A DNA stretch of 7,468 nucleotides from NCBI GenBank assembly GCA_013214975.1, contig JABSPR010000036.1:1-7468 (forward strand), in the 5' to 3' direction. How positions within the stretch are numbered: position 1 is the stretch's first letter; the number at the start of each line of letters is the position of its first letter. Shown here in pieces: positions 1 to 5,944 of the stretch. The stretch is from Flavobacteriales bacterium. GTDB lineage: Bacteria; Bacteroidota; Bacteroidia; DT-38. The position numbers and the translations under genes were made by a program. The notes beneath the pieces are model-generated. The model made no database searches. It saw only the letters and a program-made list of their open reading frames with translations, and was not told the origin of the DNA.

Positions 1-1191
1 AATTTCAATTCCCGTTTTCTTATGCATATGCATATTATGGAGCTGCGCGATGAATTTCTCTGGATGTTTTCCATAATTCTCATCGATCAACTTGGCGATC
101 CCAACATTAGATGAAAGTTCGAATGCTTGCTGAACAGATATCGTTCCATGACCACCTCTCTTCGAATCATGAACGGTGTAATCATAAAACTTGGTTTTAC
201 CGCCTTCTGTATCTACGCTATCATTTGGATCTACATATCCATCTTCCAATAAGGCAATAACCGAAGCTAATTTAAAAGTAGAACCAGGCTCATCTCTTTC
301 ACCAATTGCATAGTTGTATTTTTCATAATACTTGCCTGTTTCGCCCTTCGAAAGATTGGCAATCGCCTTAATCTCGCCAGTCTCAACTTCCATTACAACT
401 ACACAACCATGGTCGGCATTTTGTTTTTCTAACTGACGAAGCAATGCCTCGTAAGCCAGATCTTGAATATTTATATCTATTGTAGTATAAACATCATATC
501 CATCTTGTGGTTGAATTTCGTTCTCATCATTGATTGGTTTCCAAACGCCACCGGCAATTTTCTGCATCAACCTACTACCAGAAACTCCTTTTAGTTCTTC
601 ATTATATGCACCTTCCAATCCAACACTAACCACTTTCTCCCGGTCGTATCCTATCGTACGATGTGCTAACATTTTGAATGGCTTCTCCCGTTTATTTCTT
701 TGTATATATATAAAGCCACCTTTATACTTTCCTCTCCTAAATAGAGGGAATGTTTTCAGTTCTTTCAATTCATTGAATCGAACATTTCTCTTTATAAGGT
801 GATAACGAGCTCCCTTTTCTCTAGCGGTTACAAGTTCTTTCTTATAATCTAATGCAGATTTCCATGTATACATTCCAGACAATTTAAAGCATAATGAATC
901 GATATTTTTATCAAACACTTCATCCGTAAGTGCATCAGAGTTTAAATCCATCCGCACTTCATATATAGGAAGAGAAGTTGCTAGCAATGATCCGTTACGA
1001 TCGTAGATGTTACCTCGAACTGCTTTTATATCAACTATTTTTCGACTAAAGTTTTGTCCCTTAGCGCGTAAAGTGTCTCCTTCAACGAATTGAATAGAGA
1101 TAATTTTTCCGATAATAACGAGACAAAAAAGACATGTAAGGAGGTAAACCAGGTATATGCGCCAGAGTACGTCTTTCTTATTCGTTGCCAT
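1..1191 (-). CDS. ftsI: Penicillin-binding protein (FtsI/PBP3-type transpeptidase), N-terminal 397 residues; C-terminus beyond the left edge
   Basis: Class B penicillin-binding protein, a membrane-anchored DD-transpeptidase that cross-links septal peptidoglycan in the periplasm. The frame is open from the ATG at 1191 to the window edge. Residues 1-8 are cytoplasmic (MATNKKDV). One hydrophobic anchor follows at about 9-30. The dimerisation-domain signature RGNIYDRNG is at 59-67. The transpeptidase domain begins near 230, with the SxxK motif S304-T-F-K307 (in EPGSTFK; S304 is the acylated serine) and the SxN motif S360-S361-N362. The third catalytic motif (KTG) and any C-terminal PASTA domain would lie beyond the edge. 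The start overlaps the end of the ftsL-like gene by 14 bp, which suggests coupled translation within the dcw operon. Family and catalytic motifs are secure. The name ftsI rests on position after mraZ-rsmH-ftsL; elongation-type PBP2 is less likely in this context. Confidence 0.93.
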   Translation of the reverse strand, partial: MATNKKDVLWRIYLVYLLTCLFCLVIIGKIISIQFVEGDTLRAKGQNFSRKIVDIKAVRGNIYDRNGSLLATSLPIYEVRMDLNSDALTDEVFDKNIDSLCFKLSGMYTWKSALDYKKELVTAREKGARYHLIKRNVRFNELKELKTFPLFRRGKYKGGFIYIQRNKREKPFKMLAHRTIGYDREKVVSVGLEGAYNEELKGVSGSRLMQKIAGGVWKPINDENEIQPQDGYDVYTTIDINIQDLAYEALLRQLEKQNADHGCVVVMEVETGEIKAIANLSKGETGKYYEKYNYAIGERDEPGSTFKLASVIALLEDGYVDPNDSVDTEGGKTKFYDYTVHDSKRGGHGTISVQQAFELSSNVGIAKLIDENYGKHPEKFIAQLHNMHMHKKTGIEI

Positions 1192-1537
1192 CGATAACAA
1201 TTTTTTTAGGGGGTGTTACAGACTCCTGCAGATTCAACGCCTCAACAGACCGAGCAACTTCGGACTGTTTGCTTTTAACCATTAGGTCAGATTTCAATGT
1301 GATGTATTCAGAGTTCAATTCTCTAAGCTCGCCTTCAAGGCTATCGATAGCTCTCACAGACTTTTCGGCGTAGTAGCCATTTCCAATATAACAGATAACT
1401 AAAAACGTGAGGAAAATTAAATAAGGAAGTGTTTGAACAACCTTATCCTTACCAAGGAAATTGCCATTGATGATATCCAATATGGTTTTTACAACCACAT
1501 TTTGTTTTTCCTTTTGCTCCTTTTTCACTTTAGACAT
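1178..1537 (-). CDS. ftsL: FtsL-like cell division protein
   Basis: A 119-residue single-pass membrane protein in the position where ftsL always sits, between rsmH and ftsI. In the family, FtsL forms a periplasmic coiled coil with the other small division proteins and helps activate the FtsI/FtsW septal synthase. What can be seen: a lysine-rich cytoplasmic N-terminus (1-16), an amphipathic stretch, a transmembrane helix at about 35-53 (TLPYLIFLTFLVICYIG), then NGYYAEKSVR leading into a charged heptad-like helix at about 58-100 and a short tail. The architecture matches Bacteroidota FtsL-like proteins, which resemble proteobacterial FtsL very little in sequence, so the assignment relies on topology and context. 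The start is 4 bp after the rsmH stop. The end overlaps the ftsI start by 14 bp. Confidence 0.85.
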   Translation of the reverse strand: MSKVKKEQKEKQNVVVKTILDIINGNFLGKDKVVQTLPYLIFLTFLVICYIGNGYYAEKSVRAIDSLEGELRELNSEYITLKSDLMVKSKQSEVARSVEALNLQESVTPPKKIVIDGNE

Positions 1538-1541
1538 TACC

Positions 1542-2438
1542 CTAAATTTTTTCTGCTATTCTCAGTTTCGCGCTTCTTGCACGAGAATTAATTTCCATCT
1601 CCTCTTCCGTTGGCACTATAGCCTTTCTACTAATCATTTTAAAATCAGAAAGTACATTACCGAATTGATCTTTCTCTATTTCTCCTTTCAGATTACCCGA
1701 TCTAATAAAATTCTTTACCAACCGGTCTTCTAATGAGTGGTAAGACATAATCACTAATCGACCGTCTTTCTTTAATACCTTTTTGCTCTGTGTAAGCAGA
1801 TCTTTAAGTGCCGCAATTTCATCGTTCACCTCAATCCGCAATGCCTGGAATACCCTTGCGAGGAATTTATTCTCTTTCCCTTTTTGCAAAAACGATCGAA
1901 TCGAATCTTTCAAATCGGTAACTGTCTTGATTTCCTTTTTATCTCTGTAATTCACGATGCCCTGTGCTACCTGTCTTGAATTTCTAATTTCGCCGTAGTT
2001 AAATAATACATCTGCAAGCTCATCTTTCGTGTAAGTCGCAAGTACATCCAGAGCCGTTAGCTCTGCCAAATCATTCATTCGCATATCTAAATCGGCATCG
2101 AATCGAATTGAAAATCCTCTTTCTGGTGTATCGAATTGATGTGAAGAAACGCCTAGGTCGGCAAGGATACCATCTACGCTTTCAACTTCCAGTTGGCGTA
2201 AATTAGTTTTGAGATGCCTGAAATTTTGTCTGATTAGTAAGAATCTTTCGTCGTCGATTGTATTGTTGGCTGCGTCTCCATCCTGGTCAAAAGCGTATAA
2301 GCGGCCGTCGGTCATCTGTTTCAATATCTCCTTTGAATGACCGCCTCCTCCGAATGTAACGTCGACATAAATTCCATTTTTTTTAATATTTAATCCTTCT
2401 ATACATTGTGCCAGCATAACTGAATTATGGTATTCCAT
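1542..2438 (-). CDS. rsmH: 16S rRNA (cytosine-1402-N4)-methyltransferase RsmH (MraW)
   Basis: SAM-dependent methyltransferase that adds the N4-methyl group to C1402 in the decoding centre of 16S rRNA. It has the full family length (298 aa) and nearly every family signature. These are the N-terminal HNSVM, the SAM-binding glycine loop FGGGGHS at 29-35, DLGVSSHQFD at 94-103, RGFSIRFDADLDMRM at 107-121, FQALRIEVNDE at 197-207, the SYHSLEDRLVK block at 232-242, and the C-terminal RARSAKLR at 286-293. I chose the ATG at 2438. It overlaps the mraZ stop as TGATG, so translation is probably coupled. An in-frame TTG one codon upstream (2441) would add one residue, but nothing favours it. It lies between mraZ and ftsL as in most bacteria, and is expected to share the mraZ promoter and MraZ control. 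Confidence 0.97.
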   Translation of the reverse strand: MEYHNSVMLAQCIEGLNIKKNGIYVDVTFGGGGHSKEILKQMTDGRLYAFDQDGDAANNTIDDERFLLIRQNFRHLKTNLRQLEVESVDGILADLGVSSHQFDTPERGFSIRFDADLDMRMNDLAELTALDVLATYTKDELADVLFNYGEIRNSRQVAQGIVNYRDKKEIKTVTDLKDSIRSFLQKGKENKFLARVFQALRIEVNDEIAALKDLLTQSKKVLKKDGRLVIMSYHSLEDRLVKNFIRSGNLKGEIEKDQFGNVLSDFKMISRKAIVPTEEEMEINSRARSAKLRIAEKI

Positions 2439-2899
2439 CAATCTTGGTCTTCTTCAATATCCCCCATCACCTCTTCGGCCAAATCCGCAAAATCAATTTC
2501 TTCGTTATTCATCATCTCATCATGGGTTGCTTTATCCCAGATCTCAATCTTGTTTATGAAAGATTTCAAAACGACCTCTTTCATCATATCACCATATGCC
2601 ATCAATCGCTTTGGAAGAAGTAATCTTCCATTACCATCAATATTTAACTGTGTAGCGCCATTATTGAACCTTCTTACAAATTCTCTGTTTTTCTTCTTGT
2701 ACAGATTAAGCTTGTTCAGTTTTTTCGTTTCGGCTTCCCATATATTCAATGGCCATAAAACAAGGCACTTTTCAAACCCTCTGTTTACAACAAAGAGCTC
2801 TTGTGCCGAAGGATCTAATTGCTTCTTTAACCCAGACGGGAACAAGAAGCGACCCTTTGCATCTATTTTACAATCAAATTCTCCTATAAAGTTTGCCAT
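2438..2899 (-). CDS. mraZ: Transcriptional regulator and division-cluster protein MraZ
   Basis: First gene of the dcw cluster. MraZ is a ring-forming DNA-binding protein of the SpoVT/AbrB fold that binds direct repeats in its own promoter and regulates the cluster. This 153-residue protein has the two tandem half-domains, each with the DxxxR signature: DAKGRFLFP at 13-21 and DGNGRLLLP at 88-96. The start MANFIGEFDCKIDAKGR is the standard family N-terminus and supports the ATG at 2899. The tail after about residue 132 is very acidic (EEIDFADLAEEVMGDIEEDQD spread over 133-153), which is longer and more acidic than in the E. coli protein. The stop overlaps the rsmH ATG by one base. A repeat array matching a MraZ operator lies 38-62 bases upstream of the start. 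Confidence 0.96.
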   Translation of the reverse strand: MANFIGEFDCKIDAKGRFLFPSGLKKQLDPSAQELFVVNRGFEKCLVLWPLNIWEAETKKLNKLNLYKKKNREFVRRFNNGATQLNIDGNGRLLLPKRLMAYGDMMKEVVLKSFINKIEIWDKATHDEMMNNEEIDFADLAEEVMGDIEEDQD

Positions 2900-2918
2900 G
2901 CCTAATTAATCGCGTGCG

Positions 2919-2926
2919 TAAATATA
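2919..2926 (-). promoter_or_regulatory. Possible -7 element of the mraZ promoter
   Basis: On the minus strand this reads TATATTTA, five of six matches to the Bacteroidota -7 consensus TAnnTTTG. It ends 20 bases before the mraZ ATG and directly abuts the repeat array, so bound MraZ would cover the -33 region. No clear -33 TTG is seen at the right distance, and short AT-rich matches occur by chance in this DNA. Confidence 0.25.
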
Positions 2927-2961
2927 ACCATATTCCTCCCACATTTTACCACTTTCTCCCA
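2926..2961 (-). promoter_or_regulatory. Probable MraZ operator: direct repeats at 10-bp pitch upstream of mraZ
   Basis: Read in the mraZ direction, the strand carries TGGGA (2961-2957), TGGTA (2951-2947) and TGGGA (2941-2937), each starting exactly 10 bases after the last. A weaker TGGTT (2930-2926) follows at 11 bases. In characterised bacteria MraZ binds TGGG-type direct repeats spaced about one helical turn apart just upstream of its own gene, in this same orientation. Position, orientation, pitch and core sequence all agree here. That MraZ binds and regulates through these sites in this organism is inference. Confidence 0.72.
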
Positions 2962-2965
2962 CGAT

Positions 2966-2992
2966 TGTTAATAACATTACTCGTTATCAACA
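2966..2992. repeat. Imperfect inverted repeat in the mraZ/hydrolase intergenic region
   Basis: The arms GTTAATAAC (2967-2975) and GTTATCAAC (2983-2991) are reverse complements at eight of nine positions, with one more flanking pair (T2966/A2992) and a 7-base spacer. The dyad lies just outside the MraZ-type repeats, between the two divergent genes. It could be an operator for a dimeric regulator. No poly-T follows it, so it is unlikely to be a terminator. Function unknown. Confidence 0.4.
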
Positions 2993-3159
2993 TGTTTTGA
3001 ACAATCCTGGCGCTTTTATCCCATTCTTAACTCCACCATTTTTAGAATTTCAGTTCGAAACCCCAGAAAACTTATTTCGTTTATTACATTGATTTACTGT
3101 CTATTAGATATGTCCATTTTCTGGCGTATTTATTCTACTTTTACACCTTTAAGTATAAC

Positions 3160-3942
3160 ATGGAATACACAATTCATTCTGAAGACAAGTTCGAGTACAT
3201 TGAAGAAGGTGAAGGCCATGTAATCCTTATTCTACATGGACTTTTTGGAGCTCTCAGCAATTTTGCTGACGTGATAGAAGACTTTAAAGGAAAGTACAAG
3301 GTTATTGTACCCCTTCTCCCAATTTACACTTCTCCACTTTTATCCACCAACGTTGGGAGCCTTTCTAAATATGTTCGTGAATTTGTAAAATTTAAAGGTT
3401 TAAATGACTTTACATTACTAGGGAATTCGCTAGGCGGACACATTGCGTTAGTCTACACTTCTAAATATGGAGACGAAATCAAATCTCTTGTTTTGACTGG
3501 TAGTTCCGGCCTATATGAAGACGCTATGGGTGGCACCTTTCCTAAGCGAGAAAGCTATGAATTCGTTAAAAATAAGGTTGAAATTACATTCTACGATCCT
3601 AAGCATGGCACGAAGGAATTAGTTGACGAATGCTATGAAATTGTAAATAATCGATCTAAAGTAATACGTGTAATTTCTTTAGCGAAATCTGCTATTCGTC
3701 ATAACATGGCTAAAGATCTTCCAAAATTCACTGTACCAACTTGCCTTATTTGGGGTAAAAATGACATTATAACTCCGCCAAACGTGGCAGAAGAGTTCCA
3801 TTCATTACTTCCTAATTCAGATTTATTTTGGATCGACAAATGTGGTCATGCACCAATGATGGAGCATCCTGAAGAGTTTAACGGCCTGATGATGACTTGG
3901 CTTGAAGATAAATTTCCTGATTTAGCAAACGATGGAAATTAA
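3160..3942 (+). CDS. Alpha/beta hydrolase of unknown substrate
   Basis: A 260-residue cytoplasmic serine hydrolase of the alpha/beta fold, with no signal peptide. The oxyanion-hole motif is H26-G27 (LILHGLFG). The nucleophile elbow is G88-N-S90-L-G-G93, with S90 as the nucleophile. The probable acid is D202, in WGKNDIITPP after strand 7. The catalytic histidine is H230, in CGHAPMMEHPEEF. The full triad is present, so it should be active as an esterase, lipase, C-C hydrolase or thioesterase; the sequence does not say which. A short cap lies at about 120-185. The start ATG fits the family N-terminus, a strand followed by the E-x-G turn. It overlaps engB by 11 bp, so the two are almost certainly co-transcribed and perhaps translationally coupled. 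It diverges from mraZ. The fold is certain; the role is not known. Confidence 0.92.
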   Translation: MEYTIHSEDKFEYIEEGEGHVILILHGLFGALSNFADVIEDFKGKYKVIVPLLPIYTSPLLSTNVGSLSKYVREFVKFKGLNDFTLLGNSLGGHIALVYTSKYGDEIKSLVLTGSSGLYEDAMGGTFPKRESYEFVKNKVEITFYDPKHGTKELVDECYEIVNNRSKVIRVISLAKSAIRHNMAKDLPKFTVPTCLIWGKNDIITPPNVAEEFHSLLPNSDLFWIDKCGHAPMMEHPEEFNGLMMTWLEDKFPDLANDGN

Positions 3943-4534
3943 ATCAGCGTCTTTCGTAACAAGCAACGCAGAAGCTTCTAAATGTCCTGAAACAGAAATG
4001 TTTGAGTATGCGTTTATCGGCCGATCAAATGTGGGTAAATCATCGTTAATAAATGCACTTACCAACCGAAACAAGCTAGCTAAAATCTCTGGAACACCCG
4101 GTAAAACACTGCTAATCAACCATTTCCTAATTAATAAAGAATGGCACCTTGTGGATCTACCTGGATATGGTTATGCTAAAAGATCTAAGGATGATAGAGC
4201 GGGGTTAGAAAAGCTTATTCAATCTTACGTTCTTACAAGAAAGAACTTAGTTTCTATGTTTGTATTACTTGATGCAAGACATACTCCGCAACAAATTGAT
4301 TTGGAATTCATGGAGTGGTTAGGGAAGAAACATATCCCTTTTGTGATGGTATTTACAAAAATAGATAAGCTTAAAGCATCCCAGAAAAAATCCAATATTG
4401 AGAACTACAAAAAAGAAATGCTAAAAACTTGGGGCGAATTACCCATAAGTATTTCTACCTCATCGGTAACAAAAACAGGTTGTAGTGAGCTTTTGAATTA
4501 CATCGAGAAAACGAATCAAGATCTCGCTAAGTAA
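3932..4534 (+). CDS. engB: Ribosome biogenesis GTP-binding protein EngB (YihA/YsxC)
   Basis: Small TRAFAC-class GTPase required for maturation of the large ribosomal subunit in the bacteria where it has been studied, and usually essential. All G motifs are visible in the 200 residues. G1 is GRSNVGKS at 30-37. G2 lies in SGTPGKT at 53-59. G3 is DLPGYGYA at 75-82, the EngB-specific form. G4 is TKID at 142-145 and G5 is around SSVT at 177-180. Length is normal for the family. The ATG at 3932 lies inside the end of the hydrolase gene (11-bp overlap) and gives the usual short N-terminal strand (IKSASFVTS). The gene converges on gldC with three bases between the stop codons. Confidence 0.97.
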   Translation: MEIKSASFVTSNAEASKCPETEMFEYAFIGRSNVGKSSLINALTNRNKLAKISGTPGKTLLINHFLINKEWHLVDLPGYGYAKRSKDDRAGLEKLIQSYVLTRKNLVSMFVLLDARHTPQQIDLEFMEWLGKKHIPFVMVFTKIDKLKASQKKSNIENYKKEMLKTWGELPISISTSSVTKTGCSELLNYIEKTNQDLAK

Positions 4535-4542
4535 TTACTAAG
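4527..4542. repeat. Imperfect palindrome spanning the convergent stop codons of engB and gldC
   Basis: The core AGTAATTACT (4530-4539) is a perfect 10-base palindrome, extended by C4527/G4542 and T4528/A4541 around one A/A mismatch. It contains the engB stop TAA (4532-4534) and nearly all of the gldC stop. With no loop and no adjacent T-run it would make a poor hairpin, so I do not call it a terminator. It may simply follow from two facing stop codons. Confidence 0.3.
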
Positions 4543-4876
4543 ACTCTTTCTGAACTATATTCATCTTATCTGCAAAGTGAAAGCAGAAGTCTTGCATATC
4601 GCCAACAATCTTATCCTCACCAGTAGCTCTCTGAAAGCTTTCCGACATCGACAATAATGTTTGGTGAAAGAACTGCTTCATCTCGTCTACAGTCATGTCT
4701 TTTGTCCAAAGATCTATGCCCATCGTATTTTGCTGATCTTTATCCCAAACAGAAACTAAAATTGCCTTGCACTCGCTCTTTTGGTTTTCATCCGTTGCTT
4801 CCCACTCAATTTTTTCAGGGATTTTATTTTCATCTGTTTTAACTGAAAATATTATATCCATATTAGAATCCGACAT
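4538..4876 (-). CDS. gldC: Gliding motility protein GldC
   Basis: A 112-residue cytoplasmic protein matching the GldC family along its whole length. Recognisable blocks are KTDENKIPEKIEWEA (13-27), KAILVSVWD (37-45), IDLWTKDMTVDEMKQFFHQT (54-73) and the FQRATGEDKIVGDM region (82-95). It has no signal peptide, membrane segment or known catalytic motif. In Flavobacterium johnsoniae, gldC lies beside gldB and its loss reduces gliding without abolishing it; the biochemical role is unknown. Here it is the second gene of a gldB-gldC operon, with 3 bp between them. Homologues also occur in Bacteroidota that do not glide, so its presence does not prove that this organism does. Confidence 0.93.
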   Translation of the reverse strand: MSDSNMDIIFSVKTDENKIPEKIEWEATDENQKSECKAILVSVWDKDQQNTMGIDLWTKDMTVDEMKQFFHQTLLSMSESFQRATGEDKIVGDMQDFCFHFADKMNIVQKES

Positions 4877-4879
4877 ACT

Positions 4880-5926
4880 TTATATTTTGGGTTTATACCT
4901 TGAATCAGAGAGTATTTTCTGACTATCACTTTGTTCCATTAACTCCTTCATCGACATTTCTGAATTTCGATCCATGTACTTTCTTATAATCTGTAATCCC
5001 ACCCAAGCGCAAATACGTCCAGGGGAATCTTTTGTCATATCCATCGTAAATGGTGCCTCACCCAAATACCTTCTAGACACATCATAATCAGAAGTATACA
5101 ACACCTCGTTCTCAATAAGTGTAGCCCAAATCCTCGACTCATTATTTTCACACCATTCTAACTGAACAGGTGTATAACCGAATTTAATAGAGTCGTGCTC
5201 ATTAACAACTAAACCATCTAACAAATAGGCTATTTTACCTTCATGAATAATTTTCTCCAGAAGATTTTTCTCTAATTCATCGATCGGATATTCTGTTTTT
5301 AACCAACTAGACATCACATCCACCTCGATAAATTTCTTGCGCATTTTCCGAATCATATATGCTGGGTAGCCCAAACGAGAATAATAGCTTTTTGCAGTAT
5401 CCAAATATCGATCTAGACCAATACCAATAGAATTCTCGGTTCTTATTATAGAGTAATTAAATCCTGAAACGAACGTATATATATCCGGAATCTCGCTTTC
5501 CTTAAAATGAAACTTATATCTCTTAAAATCGTCTACGATCCGAGATTCAATTTCAGTAAAATCCGCATATTCGGCTTCCACATCCATATTAAGTTCTGTT
5601 ATATATGGATCCGTCACAAAAGAGTTCAAATCTTTTATATGATCATCATCCGAGATACGTCCCACCCGTATAGCTTGTTCACAAAAAAATTGATAGAAAT
5701 CGCCATACTCGTTTTTCAGGAAATCAGTTTTCTCCTCAAGAGTTGCGTACTCCTTTCGAAACAAATCAACTTCAAATCGTTTAACTTCTATATCAAGTTG
5801 AATGTCAGAAATATCAACCCTAAATTTATCTGATTCACAAGATGTCAGTACTAGACAAAAAAATATTATTTTTGTGACTGTTAGTGAATAATTTGTTAGC
5901 AGATTAGTCATTATAGCTCTATCCAT
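4880..5926 (-). CDS. gldB: Gliding motility lipoprotein GldB
   Basis: Predicted lipoprotein of the GldB family, needed for gliding in Flavobacterium johnsoniae. The N-terminus has a hydrophobic segment and a lipobox, LTSC, with the lipidated cysteine at residue 30 (C25 if the second Met is used). Family signatures are DIEVKRFEVDLF (45-56), SGFNY (154-158), IGIGLDRYLD (167-176), IIHEGKIAYLLD (226-237) and the C-terminal SPGRICAWVGLQIIRKYM (301-318). The family is distantly like the DUF2268 predicted zinc proteases. H228-E229 falls where an HExxH would start, but the second histidine is absent, so catalysis by that route is unlikely. Two starts are possible: ATG at 5926 (348 aa) and ATG at 5911 (343 aa). 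A -7-like element at 5937-5944 gives a normal leader only for the second. It precedes gldC by 3 bp and diverges from the porT-like gene. Confidence 0.92.
   Translation of the reverse strand: MDRAIMTNLLTNYSLTVTKIIFFCLVLTSCESDKFRVDISDIQLDIEVKRFEVDLFRKEYATLEEKTDFLKNEYGDFYQFFCEQAIRVGRISDDDHIKDLNSFVTDPYITELNMDVEAEYADFTEIESRIVDDFKRYKFHFKESEIPDIYTFVSGFNYSIIRTENSIGIGLDRYLDTAKSYYSRLGYPAYMIRKMRKKFIEVDVMSSWLKTEYPIDELEKNLLEKIIHEGKIAYLLDGLVVNEHDSIKFGYTPVQLEWCENNESRIWATLIENEVLYTSDYDVSRRYLGEAPFTMDMTKDSPGRICAWVGLQIIRKYMDRNSEMSMKELMEQSDSQKILSDSRYKPKI
5867..5874 (+). promoter_or_regulatory. Candidate -7 element for the porT-like gene, inside gldB
   Basis: TATTTTTG matches TAnnTTTG fully on the plus strand. 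It lies 69 bases before the ATG at 5944, within the gldB signal-peptide codons. A start near 5881 would give a leader of about 60 bases. With only 17 bp between the divergent genes, a promoter inside gldB is expected. No -33 TTG is visible and local AT content is high. Confidence 0.25.
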
Positions 5927-5936
5927 TTTATAAAAA

Positions 5937-5944
5937 CAAATTTA
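5937..5944 (-). promoter_or_regulatory. Candidate -7 element of the gldB-gldC promoter
   Basis: On the minus strand this reads TAAATTTG, a full match to the Bacteroidota -7 consensus TAnnTTTG. Transcription would start roughly 6-8 bases downstream, near 5929. That leaves almost no leader for the ATG at 5926 and a leader of about 20 bases for the ATG at 5911. Its first base is the A of the porT-like start codon on the other strand. No TTG is seen at the usual -33 distance, so this is a candidate only. Confidence 0.4.

Larger units (their letters stand above)
2900..3159. other. Divergent intergenic region between mraZ and the alpha/beta hydrolase gene
   Basis: This 260-bp non-coding stretch must hold promoters for both the minus-strand dcw cluster and the plus-strand hydrolase-engB pair. 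The mraZ-proximal third holds the MraZ-type repeats and the dyad annotated separately. The hydrolase-proximal part is AT-rich. The best -7-like match there is TACTTTTA at 3136-3143 (five of six to TAnnTTTG), 16 bases before the ATG and without a convincing -33 partner. I see no tRNA, small ORF with family features, riboswitch or terminator hairpin. Confidence 0.6.

Noticed and set aside
1..21. KKTGIE near the left edge as the catalytic KTG motif of the penicillin-binding protein
   Set aside because: It comes only about 30 residues after the SxN motif. This is the conserved TGI segment that follows SxN in class B enzymes, and the catalytic KTG is expected far downstream, outside the window.
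23..34. Palindromic ATGCATATGCAT
   Set aside because: It encodes MHMH within the penicillin-binding protein and is a codon-level coincidence.
2427..2909. 160-codon open frame on the plus strand opposite mraZ
   Set aside because: It is fully antisense to a clear mraZ gene, and its serine/phenylalanine-rich translation resembles no family and looks like a reading-frame shadow.
2984..2992. TTATCAACA as a DnaA box
   Set aside because: It has one mismatch to TTATCCACA and stands alone. The only other near match, TTATCCACC at 3340-3348, is inside a coding region, and there is no cluster or other origin feature.
3922..4119. 65-codon minus-strand frame opposite the start of engB
   Set aside because: It is antisense to the engB P-loop region, with no independent start signals or family resemblance.
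5507..5833. 108-codon open frame on the plus strand opposite gldB
   Set aside because: It is antisense to a well-supported gene, and its translation is low-complexity isoleucine/phenylalanine-rich with no domain features.
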